DNA from: Oscillospiraceae bacterium
GTDB lineage: Bacteria > Bacillota > Clostridia > Oscillospirales > Ruminococcaceae
Length of the DNA: 64,000 nt
Reading direction: 5' to 3'
NCBI GenBank assembly: GCA_017550285.1
Contig: JAFZPP010000028.1
Coordinates: 1-64,000 of the forward strand
Part shown: positions 45,402 through 54,073 of the stretch, in pieces
Position numbering within the stretch: the stretch's first letter is position 1
Layout: each line of letters starts with the position of its first letter
Position numbers and translations under genes: made by a program
Notes under the pieces: model-generated
Told to the model about the DNA's origin: nothing
Database searches by the model: none
Seen by the model: the letters and a program-made list of their open reading frames with translations, nothing else

Positions 45402-47510
45402 ATGATCAGAAAACTCAGGCGCAGATATCTGATTACAAACATGGCGCTGCTCAGCAGCACATTGCTCGTCTGCCTTGCTGTGCTGTTCGGATTCCTCTAT
45501 CACTCTGAAATCAGCTCTTCGTATTCCATCATGCAGGAGATGATTCAGGAAACGCAAATGCCGGGAACACAGCAGCAGGAAGAAGCGGAGCCGACTGGAT
45601 ATCAAATTGCGCCGGAAAACATGCCGCTCAGCATGAATGCTTCACCTGACTGTGAGCAGTCGGAAGAGCAGTATGAGTTTGTTCCGGAAATTGATCACAG
45701 AGATCACGGTCCGCAGGAAGCTGATAATAAGGAAACGGAATATCAGGAATATTATCAGGATTATGATCAGGAACGCGGAGACCATATACCCGATGAACAG
45801 ATCAGCCGTAATTACCGCGACGGCAGATCGTCCGCCTTCCAGAATGATTATTGGCAGGATCAGAACGGTCAGCAGCCGAACAGCGGTTATTGGGATCCGA
45901 ACGGAAATAACAATAACGATAATAATAATGATGATAAGGAAAATGATAATCAGAACCAGAATTCCGATCAACACCAGAACCAGAATCAGGAGGGTCAGGG
46001 TTACGCATGGCCGATGTATCCGTCCTGGACAAATCCGTGGATGAATCCGTGGGCAAACCCCTGGGCGAATCCATGGGCAGTTCCCTATAATCCAAACTGG
46101 CAGTGGGATCCGAATTATCAGTGGAATACGGATCAGCAGCAAGCGTCCGAAAACACAGAACAGCAGCAGAACAATACCGACCCGCCTGCTGCACAGGATA
46201 CAGAACCGCAGAGTGAATCGGAGAAGACAGATACTGAGGTACAGGAGCACCACAGTGAGAAACCCGATAAGTCCACCGTGCCGCTGATGACCAAACCGCG
46301 TGATGACAAGCAATGGTACGAAGGCTATATCAACACACATTCTGCAAAGCAGCAGCATACCGAACAAGCCGAAAGCGAAAATTCTTCCTCGGAAACGACA
46401 ACTGTTCCGCTCATTTCTGCGCAGGCACTGATGACCGATGCACAGCCGCTCGTACCGGTTCAGGAAGGACAATATGTTCCGGATGCGTTTATCGCTGAGC
46501 TCGATGACGACGGCAATATTGCTGCCTACAACAGCAATGATACAGGCTCCTCTGAGGATGAACAGTTCAAAACCGTACATCATGCAGTCAACGAGGTCCG
46601 GCGCCGCGGCTCCAAAGCCGGTGTCATTGAAATCGGTGATGCATCTTATCGTTATATGTGGAAGCCGGACGATGCAGGCAAAATGCGGCTGGTGCTGCTT
46701 GACCGCACACTGGAGCTTTCCACGCTGAACCGTCTGCTTTTCATCTTCCTGATGATTACGGTACTCGGTTTGCTTCTGATGTTCGGCATCAGCCTCAAGC
46801 TCGCAAACTGGACGGTCACGCCGATTGCAGTTGCATGGGAAAAACAGAAGCAGTTTGTTGCCGATGCTTCACATGAACTGAAAACACCGCTTGCCGTCAT
46901 CTCCGCAAACACCGAGGTAATTCTTGCAAATCCGCATGAATCGGTCGCGGGACAAAACAAGTGGCTGAGCTATATTCAGTCAGAAACCATGCGTATGTCA
47001 AAGCTGGTTTCCAATCTGCTTTCCGTTGCGCGAATGGACAGCAAGAATAATAAAAAAGAAACCGTAAGTGCAATGTCGCTGTCCGAAGCGGTATCCAATG
47101 TCTGTCTTGTCTTTGAACCGATTATCTATGAGAACGGCAAGACACTCAATACCGTCATTCAGCGAAATGTTACGCTGCATGCAGAAGAAGATAATATTAA
47201 GCAGCTGCTTTCGATTCTGCTGGATAATGCCGTACTGCACTCCGTTCCGAAGGCACAGATTACGGTTTCGCTCTCAAAGGATGTTCAGGGCAAAATCCGG
47301 CTGAGTGTTGCGAATACGGCAAATGACATTCCGAAGGAAAAGCTGGAGCATCTGTTTGACCGCTTCTACCGGCTGGATACCGAAGGCAGCCCGAACGGTT
47401 CCGGTCTCGGACTCAGCATCGCAAGAAGTATCGTCCGTCAGATGGGCGGCACACTGACTGTCACGAGCGAAAACGGCATTGTAACATTTGTAGCTGTTTT
47501 TTCATCGTAA
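45402..47510 (+). CDS. Sensor histidine kinase with a long low-complexity extracellular region
   Basis: 702 residues. Membrane segment about 12-33; extracellular region about 34-443; membrane segment about 444-467; HisKA about 480-550 with His491 in DASHELKTPL; HATPase about 590-702 with LLDNAVLHS (N box) and GSGLGLSIARSI (G box). The extracellular region is largely Gln, Asn, Glu and Asp, with an Asn/Asp-rich block at about 165-196 and a repeated NPW block at about 209-222 (NPWMNPWANPWANPW), followed by NWQW and NYQW. No known sensor domain was recognised. A folded part may exist at about 365-440 (PDAFIAELDDDGNIAAY). It phosphorylates the regulator encoded upstream. Confidence 0.92.
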   Translation: MIRKLRRRYLITNMALLSSTLLVCLAVLFGFLYHSEISSSYSIMQEMIQETQMPGTQQQEEAEPTGYQIAPENMPLSMNASPDCEQSEEQYEFVPEIDHRDHGPQEADNKETEYQEYYQDYDQERGDHIPDEQISRNYRDGRSSAFQNDYWQDQNGQQPNSGYWDPNGNNNNDNNNDDKENDNQNQNSDQHQNQNQEGQGYAWPMYPSWTNPWMNPWANPWANPWAVPYNPNWQWDPNYQWNTDQQQASENTEQQQNNTDPPAAQDTEPQSESEKTDTEVQEHHSEKPDKSTVPLMTKPRDDKQWYEGYINTHSAKQQHTEQAESENSSSETTTVPLISAQALMTDAQPLVPVQEGQYVPDAFIAELDDDGNIAAYNSNDTGSSEDEQFKTVHHAVNEVRRRGSKAGVIEIGDASYRYMWKPDDAGKMRLVLLDRTLELSTLNRLLFIFLMITVLGLLLMFGISLKLANWTVTPIAVAWEKQKQFVADASHELKTPLAVISANTEVILANPHESVAGQNKWLSYIQSETMRMSKLVSNLLSVARMDSKNNKKETVSAMSLSEAVSNVCLVFEPIIYENGKTLNTVIQRNVTLHAEEDNIKQLLSILLDNAVLHSVPKAQITVSLSKDVQGKIRLSVANTANDIPKEKLEHLFDRFYRLDTEGSPNGSGLGLSIARSIVRQMGGTLTVTSENGIVTFVAVFSS

Positions 47511-47514
47511 ATAC

Positions 47515-47552
47515 AAAGAATTCCGCAGATTCTGCCTGCGGAATTCTTTTTT
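47515..47552 (+). terminator. Terminator of the two-component operon
   Basis: A perfect 14-bp stem AAAGAATTCCGCAG/CTGCGGAATTCTTT followed by TTTT. Confidence 0.9.
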
Positions 47553-47589
47553 TCTGTCATGGTGCATATGCTGACTGTGAGGTGAGCCT

Positions 47590-49182
47590 ATGGTACATGC
47601 GCAGAACAGCCGAAAACTGCTGACAGAAACAGTCATTCTGAGCAGCTTTTCCGTCGGATTGCAGGGACTTGGATTGCTGCTGAATATTTTTCTGACGCAT
47701 CAGCTCGGAGCTGCGTCAGTCGGAGAAATCACGCTGATCGGATCATTTTACAGTCTCGCTGCAATTCTCAGCGGCGGCTGCGGATTTATTGCAGCAAGCC
47801 GTTTTATGTCGGAAGAACTCGGCTGCGGCGGCAACCCGCACCGCGTATATCAGTATATCAAGAGCTTCTGCATGACACTCAGTATATTGGCAGCGGCTTT
47901 GCTGTGTATATTTGCATGGCTGCCGGAAAAGCTGCTGCATCAGCCGAATCTGAATGCACAGACGATCCGCCTGTTAAGCGCATCTCTGCCGCTCTCCGCA
48001 TTGTCCGCATGTCTGAAAGGACGCTGCTACGCATATAATCGTGTCTATTTACCTGCCGTTTCGGAATGCATAGAGTTTCTGCTTCGAGCCGGAACGCTTG
48101 CATTTTGCACGCTGTTTCTGATACCGCGCGGAAGTATGAGCGTTTTAACCGCACTTGCGCTGTCAATGATTGCAGGGCAGGTGAGCACGGTATTATTTCT
48201 TAGCTGTATTCGGATGCCGCACCGCGAAAACTGTAATATCTGTTCATTTTCCTTCGGACGTTTCCTGCGGCAGCTTCTGCCGGTCATGGGCAATGCATCG
48301 CTTGTCGCAATTCTCAGTACAACAAACGATGCACTCGTCCCGCTGACGCTGCTGCAATTCGGAAGCAGCCCGACAGAAGCACTCGCGCAGTTCGGCGAAT
48401 TTGAAGCAATCATTATCCCTGCGCTGTTTTTCCCGTCAGTGATGCAGTGTGTCATGTCCGGCTTAATTGTACCGGAATTATCCAAAGCCAAAGCCGCTGA
48501 GGATCATCATACAATCCGGCTGATTACAGAACGTGCACTCGAACAAACAATCGCCTACGCGCTGTTTATTGTAATGTATTTGGTGCAATTCGGAAGACAA
48601 ATCGGGGAGGTGCTCGGGGGAGATACCTTTACAGGTCAGATACTCCGATTTATGGCGCCGGTTGTTCCGTTCATTTATCTGGAAATTATCATGGAAGGTG
48701 TACTGCGCGGTCTCGGCAAGCATAATTTCTCATCGGTCAATTATCTGGCTGAGTATATTGTTCGTATCTCCGTCCTTTTGATATGCGTCCCGATGTTCGG
48801 GTTTTACGGAATTGCAGCATCCTATCTTGCATGCAATCTCAGCGGAAATACTGTCCGTTTGTATTTTGTCTTGCGTTTAACCGGTCTGAAACCCGTCTGG
48901 AAACGAATTCTGCTCCGGCCTGCGATTGCTTTGTTCGGCGCATGGCAGATTATGCTGCTGATGTCAAAGCTCTGTATCACACTGCGCCTTCCGGCATTTG
49001 CGGTTATGATCATATGTGCTGCGGTCAGCGGTTTGTTTTATGCAGGAATCCTTTATCTGATCAATCAGCCGAACATACAATCCCATCGGACAAAAACTGC
49101 ACCGGTCTTTCAGCTTGACCGGTGCAGCAGATTATTGCAGAATCAACGGAAGAAGCAGCATTGCCAGATAAGCCGCAGCTGA
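47590..49182 (+). CDS. SpoVB-like lipid flippase (MVF/MOP superfamily)
   Basis: 530 residues, about fourteen hydrophobic segments. N-terminal SSFSVGLQGLGLLLNIFLTH and GAASVGEITLIGSFYSL follow the MOP-superfamily pattern, with a conserved GFIAAS loop. SpoVB and similar proteins are thought to move lipid-linked oligosaccharides across the membrane, for spore cortex or surface glycans. RBS GTGAGGTGAGC. The last 30 or so residues are polar and Arg-rich (DRCSRLLQNQRKKQHCQISR) and are encoded across the terminator and 3' end of the convergent azlD gene, which makes the C-terminal extension odd. Confidence 0.85.
   Translation: MVHAQNSRKLLTETVILSSFSVGLQGLGLLLNIFLTHQLGAASVGEITLIGSFYSLAAILSGGCGFIAASRFMSEELGCGGNPHRVYQYIKSFCMTLSILAAALLCIFAWLPEKLLHQPNLNAQTIRLLSASLPLSALSACLKGRCYAYNRVYLPAVSECIEFLLRAGTLAFCTLFLIPRGSMSVLTALALSMIAGQVSTVLFLSCIRMPHRENCNICSFSFGRFLRQLLPVMGNASLVAILSTTNDALVPLTLLQFGSSPTEALAQFGEFEAIIIPALFFPSVMQCVMSGLIVPELSKAKAAEDHHTIRLITERALEQTIAYALFIVMYLVQFGRQIGEVLGGDTFTGQILRFMAPVVPFIYLEIIMEGVLRGLGKHNFSSVNYLAEYIVRISVLLICVPMFGFYGIAASYLACNLSGNTVRLYFVLRLTGLKPVWKRILLRPAIALFGAWQIMLLMSKLCITLRLPAFAVMIICAAVSGLFYAGILYLINQPNIQSHRTKTAPVFQLDRCSRLLQNQRKKQHCQISRS
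49097..49127 (-). terminator. Terminator of azlCD inside the end of the flippase gene
   Basis: A perfect 11-bp stem CTGCACCGGTC/GACCGGTGCAG, 9-base loop, followed on the minus strand by TTTTT. Confidence 0.8.
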
Positions 49183-49449
49183 CGCAGAAAGTGCTACGAC
49201 AATCAGCGGGCAGCCGAAATATGCCAGCACAACTGCAACAACTGTACCAGCAATCGCTGACGGCAAATCCTGCGTTGCGTAGAAAATTGACGGAATCGTC
49301 ATTGCACTGAGGACAGCATATGGAATATAATACAAAACACTTTGAATAAAACGGTTTTTGATTTTCTTCCGGACAAATGCAAACGGAACCATACGTATGA
49401 TATAGGTTGTCAGCGCCATGACCGCGATTGCAATGAAAATCCTGCTCAT
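49132..49449 (-). CDS. azlD: Branched-chain amino acid export protein AzlD
   Basis: 105 residues with three to four membrane helices (MSRIFIAIAVMALTTYIIRM start, then RFIQSVLYYIPYAVLSAM and two more). Typical AzlD; with AzlC it forms a two-component exporter of branched-chain amino acids. The ATG overlaps the azlC stop (ATGA, 49446-49449). Its 3' end overlaps the convergent flippase gene by 51 bases. Confidence 0.92.
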   Translation of the reverse strand: MSRIFIAIAVMALTTYIIRMVPFAFVRKKIKNRFIQSVLYYIPYAVLSAMTIPSIFYATQDLPSAIAGTVVAVVLAYFGCPLIVVALSASAAAYLAMLLLPLILQ

Positions 49450-50159
49450 GTCTGCGCCTCCTTTGCTGTTTCATCCGTATCAGGTACCGGAAAGAGGATC
49501 GCACCGATTACGGAAGCTGCAAGCGCTGCAAGAATCATAGCAAATCCGCCGGACATCCATTTTGCAAAATAATGCCACAAAATAGATATCACAGCCGCAA
49601 TCGAAATGACAGCAAAAATTGCACGGGATTTACGGGCAGGCGGCAAAATAATCGCCAGAAACATGCCGTACAGTGCAATGCCCAGCGCATTCGTTGCCTG
49701 AACCGGCAGAATTGTGCCGGCAGCAGCTCCGAGCCATGTTCCGAGCGCCCAACCGCAGAACGGTACAAACGTCAGACCGTACATATATAAGGGCTTGACC
49801 GGTTCCTTCTGAATGGAAGCAACTGCAAAAATCTCGTCCGTAATACCGAAAGACGCAAGGAACCGGTGCGGCAGCCGGAATGATGAATCTGCTTTTTGTG
49901 AAAGCACAAGGCTCATCAGCGCATAGCGAATATTGATCACAACCTCTGCAAGGAACAGCTCCAGCATCGAAGCGTGTGCAGCAATCAGACCGACACCGGC
50001 AACCTGACCGGCAGAAGTCAGATTCGTCAAAGAGATCAGAACTGCCTGCCAGACGGTCAGACCGGACTGCACAGACAGAATTCCAAAGCTGAATGAAACC
50101 GACAAATATCCAAGCGCGATTGAGATACCGTCCCGCATCCCGCGGCGGAACAAATGCAT
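49446..50159 (-). CDS. azlC: Branched-chain amino acid export protein AzlC
   Basis: 237 residues, polytopic. AzlC hallmarks: GISIALGYLSVSFSFGI, NLTSAGQVAGVGLIA, VVINIRYALMSLVLSQK and FLASFGITDEIFAV. Start at 50159 is 6 bases after GGAGGT; another ATG at 50165 sits directly against that sequence and is less likely. Coupled to azlD. Confidence 0.93.
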   Translation of the reverse strand: MHLFRRGMRDGISIALGYLSVSFSFGILSVQSGLTVWQAVLISLTNLTSAGQVAGVGLIAAHASMLELFLAEVVINIRYALMSLVLSQKADSSFRLPHRFLASFGITDEIFAVASIQKEPVKPLYMYGLTFVPFCGWALGTWLGAAAGTILPVQATNALGIALYGMFLAIILPPARKSRAIFAVISIAAVISILWHYFAKWMSGGFAMILAALAASVIGAILFPVPDTDETAKEAQT

Positions 50160-50342
50160 AATCATACCTCCGTTCAATAATCTGACGTAGCTTATTATAG
50201 CAGAAATTCACGTATTTGTCAAACGCCGCCGGAAATATCGGTTTCTGAAAAAAGCATCTTCTAATTGCACCAAATGTGAATTAGATGCAATAATGTAAAT
50301 AGTCACCTGCTTGAAACCGGTTATCAAACGATAATAAAACAA

Positions 50343-50377
50343 TGTGAATCCGATCCCAGACCGGAATCGGATTCACA
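50343..50377 (-). terminator. Terminator of the dockerin glycosidase gene
   Basis: TGTGAATCCGAT pairs perfectly with ATCGGATTCACA around an 11-base loop, just downstream of the stop at 50384 on the minus strand. Confidence 0.65.
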
Positions 50378-50383
50378 GATTAT

Positions 50384-53029
50384 TTATCCAAGCAGATAAC
50401 GTTTCAGGCATGTCAGATCACGCGCATCAAGTATCTGATCGCCGTTGATATTCGCTGCGCGCCAACTGCACGACGTTTCATCCGGAAATGTTCCTTTCAG
50501 CAGATAGGCTTGCAGCGCCGCTGCATCCTTTGCATTACAGATATGATCGCCGTTGACATCATATTTCCAGTGATCCGGAACCGGATATCCGTACAGCGCC
50601 AGCTCGTTCATATCACCGCCGGTATGCTCAATCAGCAGCAGATCGGTACCGGGATACAGCTCCTGCGCCGGAGAAAGATCACGCGCCATATAGCTGCCGA
50701 GATCGGATGACCAGAGAATCCTGTCCGTATATGCATCCTTCACCGTGATACCGCCCGAGCTGTATGTATCGAACACACCGCAGCCTTGCAGAACATACGG
50801 TTCGCTGAGCTTCACGTAGCACGATGCCTTTCCGCTGCCTGCACTTGTTTTCGGTGTTTCCAGATCAGCCGTATCTCCGTAGAAGAATTGCGGCATCGTT
50901 TCCGGTTCATCAAACATCTGATAAAACAGCTTGAGTCCGGCATCCTTTGGTGCAGTTTTCAGATCACATGCTTCCGTACTGAAATCCTTGCTCAGAGAGA
51001 TCGAAGACGGTCTGATATACTGATACGCACCGTTATAAACATCCTCACGCTGCGCGGTCATAGAAACAAAGATCGGTGTTTCGCTGATATCCAGCGTTAC
51101 AATGCCGTCCTTGACAGGAACAATACGGCGTCTTCCTTCGGCAAATTCACCGGGCTCTGTGACGACAACGCTTTTCAGATTCGGCACATGCAGCTGATAA
51201 TCTTTGATAACTTTGCCGGTATCCGTCGGAAGCCAGAGACAGTAAATTGAAGATGCTGCATTGTTTTTCTCAGTCTGACTGCGAATGAAGAAATACTTTT
51301 TCACTTCATCGTCCGTCATATCCGCAGCAAAATAGGAATCCCGCAGCACATCGCGCATACACGCAGTATAATACCATGCGAGTTTTTTGTTCCAGCTGCC
51401 CTTCTGTGTCACAAGTCCGGAATTATAGTACACGCCCTCGCCTTCATCACGCAGCTGAAATTTTGAGATACGGTCTGCTCCGGCAGCGATTGTATTCAGA
51501 TAGGTTCGCGCAACACGCTGTGCATATTTCAGCTGATATGCCTCGTTCTCGTGACTGTCAATGCCTTCCTCTTCACAGTCACTCATCGGCACTTCAAACT
51601 CGGAAATCCATAACTGCGTATGCGGTGCGTTATCTGACATCCATGCACGGATTTCCTTGATGCGGGATGCAAGCTGCGATGTATCGGGATTTGCGACCTC
51701 CGGTCCGAGATGCACATTGATGATATCGGCTGCGAAAAGCCCGTCTTTACGGTTATAATCAAACCATTCCTTCATCTCCGAAAGATAATCCAGCAGCGGC
51801 GCACCGGCAAGCAATCCCCCGACCGCCAGCGCAAAATGCGGATCTGCCTGCTTTACACCGGCATTTGGAATCATGCCTTCGTGACCGTCGAAATCGGCAG
51901 AACACATTGCGGCAAGCTCATACGGCGAAAAATAATTTGCCTTCCCGCTCCATGTTTTATTTGGTTCATTGCAGTTCTCGACACCGTACAGCAGATTCAG
52001 TCCGGTTTTCGGTTCGGAGCCCTCGGCAACATTCAGCGTTTTGCTGTCAATTTCCGGATTGCTGCCGTATCGTGCGGCAATCTGATACATCGCCTGTGCA
52101 TGAATCTTATAGCTTGCGGGATCTGTTGTGCCGGCACCCTCTGCAACCGGTATCTCAGGCGGCTTTGTTCCGCCCGAAATCACGGTACTGCCGCCCTGAA
52201 TACAAGGAATGACGCTGATTCCGAGCTGCTGCATGCGGGAATAATAGAGGTCCATATCCCCCCATGTCCCCTGCGTAAATTTGACCCTCCCCTGCTCATC
52301 CAGCAGCCAGCTGAGATTATGATATTCGCGGACATTGCCGGCTGCCATGATTGCAGACATCGGATCGTCAATAAAGGCATTGAATCCGATTTTCCCGCCT
52401 GCCATGAGGTTTTCCAGTGCATATTCATCGGGACGGTTTTTCGCATCCGTTTTCGCCTTCTGCGTGTCACTGAGCGGAGAATGGAGATAACCGTAAATTG
52501 CCAGTTCACTGACGCCGCTGTCACCGCAGGGCGCGGTAAAACGAAGATATCTGGTTGCACGCGGCTTCTCAAACTGCAAACCCTGCCAGGTCTGATAGGA
52601 ATTTGTTGTAAAATTGCCGATCTGGTTCCACGCAAACGGCGCTCCGTCCTCAATCACCCAATCCTGCACACCGTTCGTATCCAGATAGCAGATTCCCGTT
52701 ATGACATAATTCGCCTGCAAATCTATATAAAAAATGTCGTCCCCGAATTCATCCTGCCAGTTCGGTTTCCAGTTTTTGGAACGGTCTGTCTTTTCCCATG
52801 ATTCCGCGCTGACTTTCAGTTGATCGGGCGATACCGGTACGTATTCCTGATTATCAAAAAGCACGGATGCCGGATTCAGATAATCCGCACCGATATAAAC
52901 CAGATTGACATCCCGAATAATTTTATCCGAAAGATCAATCTGTTCCGAGACAGGCGCTGCGGATACGGCAGGCATACAGCAAGCGGCAAACACCGCCGAT
53001 GAGAGCAGCGCAGCAGTACGCCGAAGCAT
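50384..53029 (-). CDS. Secreted dockerin protein with an unassigned clan-A-like glycosidase domain
   Basis: 881 residues. Signal peptide about 1-25; a beta-sandwich N-terminal region about 35-185 resembling a discoidin/CBM32-type domain (ATRYLRFTAP, GVSELAIYGY); a (beta/alpha)8-like domain about 205-640 with NEP at Asn354-Glu355 (YGVENCNEPNKTW, likely acid/base) and Glu477 in LWISEFEVP (likely nucleophile), the spacing seen in GH clan A; a further beta-rich part with a second GYP-ending discoidin-like module about 690-815; dockerin about 822-881 (YDVNGDHICNAKDA, ANINGDQILDARDL). I cannot place it in a GH family; GH39- or GH5-like enzymes are closest by motif. Start at 53029 follows AAAGGGGG; the longer frame includes the promoter region. 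Consensus promoter upstream. Confidence 0.8.
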   Translation of the reverse strand: MLRRTAALLSSAVFAACCMPAVSAAPVSEQIDLSDKIIRDVNLVYIGADYLNPASVLFDNQEYVPVSPDQLKVSAESWEKTDRSKNWKPNWQDEFGDDIFYIDLQANYVITGICYLDTNGVQDWVIEDGAPFAWNQIGNFTTNSYQTWQGLQFEKPRATRYLRFTAPCGDSGVSELAIYGYLHSPLSDTQKAKTDAKNRPDEYALENLMAGGKIGFNAFIDDPMSAIMAAGNVREYHNLSWLLDEQGRVKFTQGTWGDMDLYYSRMQQLGISVIPCIQGGSTVISGGTKPPEIPVAEGAGTTDPASYKIHAQAMYQIAARYGSNPEIDSKTLNVAEGSEPKTGLNLLYGVENCNEPNKTWSGKANYFSPYELAAMCSADFDGHEGMIPNAGVKQADPHFALAVGGLLAGAPLLDYLSEMKEWFDYNRKDGLFAADIINVHLGPEVANPDTSQLASRIKEIRAWMSDNAPHTQLWISEFEVPMSDCEEEGIDSHENEAYQLKYAQRVARTYLNTIAAGADRISKFQLRDEGEGVYYNSGLVTQKGSWNKKLAWYYTACMRDVLRDSYFAADMTDDEVKKYFFIRSQTEKNNAASSIYCLWLPTDTGKVIKDYQLHVPNLKSVVVTEPGEFAEGRRRIVPVKDGIVTLDISETPIFVSMTAQREDVYNGAYQYIRPSSISLSKDFSTEACDLKTAPKDAGLKLFYQMFDEPETMPQFFYGDTADLETPKTSAGSGKASCYVKLSEPYVLQGCGVFDTYSSGGITVKDAYTDRILWSSDLGSYMARDLSPAQELYPGTDLLLIEHTGGDMNELALYGYPVPDHWKYDVNGDHICNAKDAAALQAYLLKGTFPDETSCSWRAANINGDQILDARDLTCLKRYLLG

Positions 53030-53060
53030 GAAAATTCCCCCTTTACGTTTGTTTTCATAT

Positions 53061-53089
53061 AGTATACCACGTTTTGCACAAAATGTCAA
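53061..53089 (-). promoter_or_regulatory. Promoter of the dockerin glycosidase gene
   Basis: Perfect TTGACA (53089-53084), 17 bp, TATACT (53066-53061) on the minus strand. Confidence 0.85.
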
Positions 53090-53141
53090 CAATTCGCGCC
53101 GGATAGTTGTGTTTTACGATAGAACTGAACAATTTGGATTC

Positions 53142-53170
53142 TTGACAAAATCTGCTTTCCGCGATATAAT
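53142..53170 (+). promoter_or_regulatory. Promoter of degV
   Basis: Perfect TTGACA (53142-53147), 17 bp, perfect TATAAT (53165-53170), 31 bases before the start codon. Confidence 0.9.
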
Positions 53171-53201
53171 AATAGTATCAAAAACAAAGAGGTGTTTGAA
53201 A

Positions 53202-54065
53202 ATGGCGATCCATATTATCGCAGACAGCACCTGTGATCTGAGTGACGATTTAATTCAGCAGTATCAGATCACGATTGTGCCGCTCTATGTCATTCTGGGT
53301 GATAACGAACATAAAGACAGCGTGGATATTCATGCGGAAGATATTTTCCAGCATGTTGCAGAAGGCGGCGCGATGCCGAAAACGGCAGCCGTGACAGTTG
53401 CAGATTATGTCAGCACATTCCGAAAGTTCCTTGCGGAGAATCCCGAGGATGAGATCATTTGCATTACAATCAGTGCAAAATTCTCGAGCTGCTATCAGAA
53501 TGCCTGTATTGCAGCGGAAGAAACAGGTCATGTGACTGTGATCGACTCCATGAATCTCTCGACAGGCTTCGGACATGTTGTGCTCTGTGCATCTGAAATG
53601 GTGCAGGCAGGCAAATCTGTGCAGGAAATCGCAGACACACTGCGCAATGAGATTATTCCGAATGTGGATGCCAGTTTTATCATTGATCGGCTGGACTATC
53701 TTTATAAGGGCGGACGCTGCTCAGCCGTCGCCGCACTCGGCGCGAATCTGCTGAAGCTCAAGCCCTGCATTGAGGTGCACAACGGCGAAATGTCCGTCAG
53801 TAAGAAATACCGCGGCAATTTTGTCCATTGTGTCACCGAATACGCGAAGGATCGGCTATCAGACCGCGATGCCATTGACAATCACAGAATCTTTGTCACG
53901 CATGCATCCGCTCCGAAGGATGCCGTCGGTGCTGCCGAAACCGCAATCCGCGCATCCGGCAGATTTGAAGCAATCGAAGAAACACAGGCAGGCTGTACCG
54001 TTTCCAGCCATTGCGGACCGAATACGCTCGGTATCCTTTTCCTCCGCAAGCCGGATAAGCAGTAA
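53202..54065 (+). CDS. DegV family fatty-acid-binding protein
   Basis: 287 residues, normal DegV length. IIADSTCDLSDDL at the N-terminus, VPLYVILGDNEHKDSVDI, KTAAVTVADY, ISAKFSSCYQNA (Thr/Ser-binding loop), LDYLYKGGRCSAVAAL and SHCGPNTLGI are diagnostic. DegV/FakB proteins hold a fatty acid, in FakAB systems for phosphorylation by FakA; no FakA is nearby, so the partner is unknown. Start at 53202 follows AGAGGTG. Cotranscribed with the AEC transporter 8 bases downstream. Confidence 0.93.
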   Translation: MAIHIIADSTCDLSDDLIQQYQITIVPLYVILGDNEHKDSVDIHAEDIFQHVAEGGAMPKTAAVTVADYVSTFRKFLAENPEDEIICITISAKFSSCYQNACIAAEETGHVTVIDSMNLSTGFGHVVLCASEMVQAGKSVQEIADTLRNEIIPNVDASFIIDRLDYLYKGGRCSAVAALGANLLKLKPCIEVHNGEMSVSKKYRGNFVHCVTEYAKDRLSDRDAIDNHRIFVTHASAPKDAVGAAETAIRASGRFEAIEETQAGCTVSSHCGPNTLGILFLRKPDKQ

Positions 54066-54073
54066 AGCTGTTT

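Noticed and set aside
51710-52801. A 363-codon plus-strand frame inside the dockerin glycosidase gene
   Set aside because: Antisense shadow with Cys/Arg/Ile bias and no binding site.
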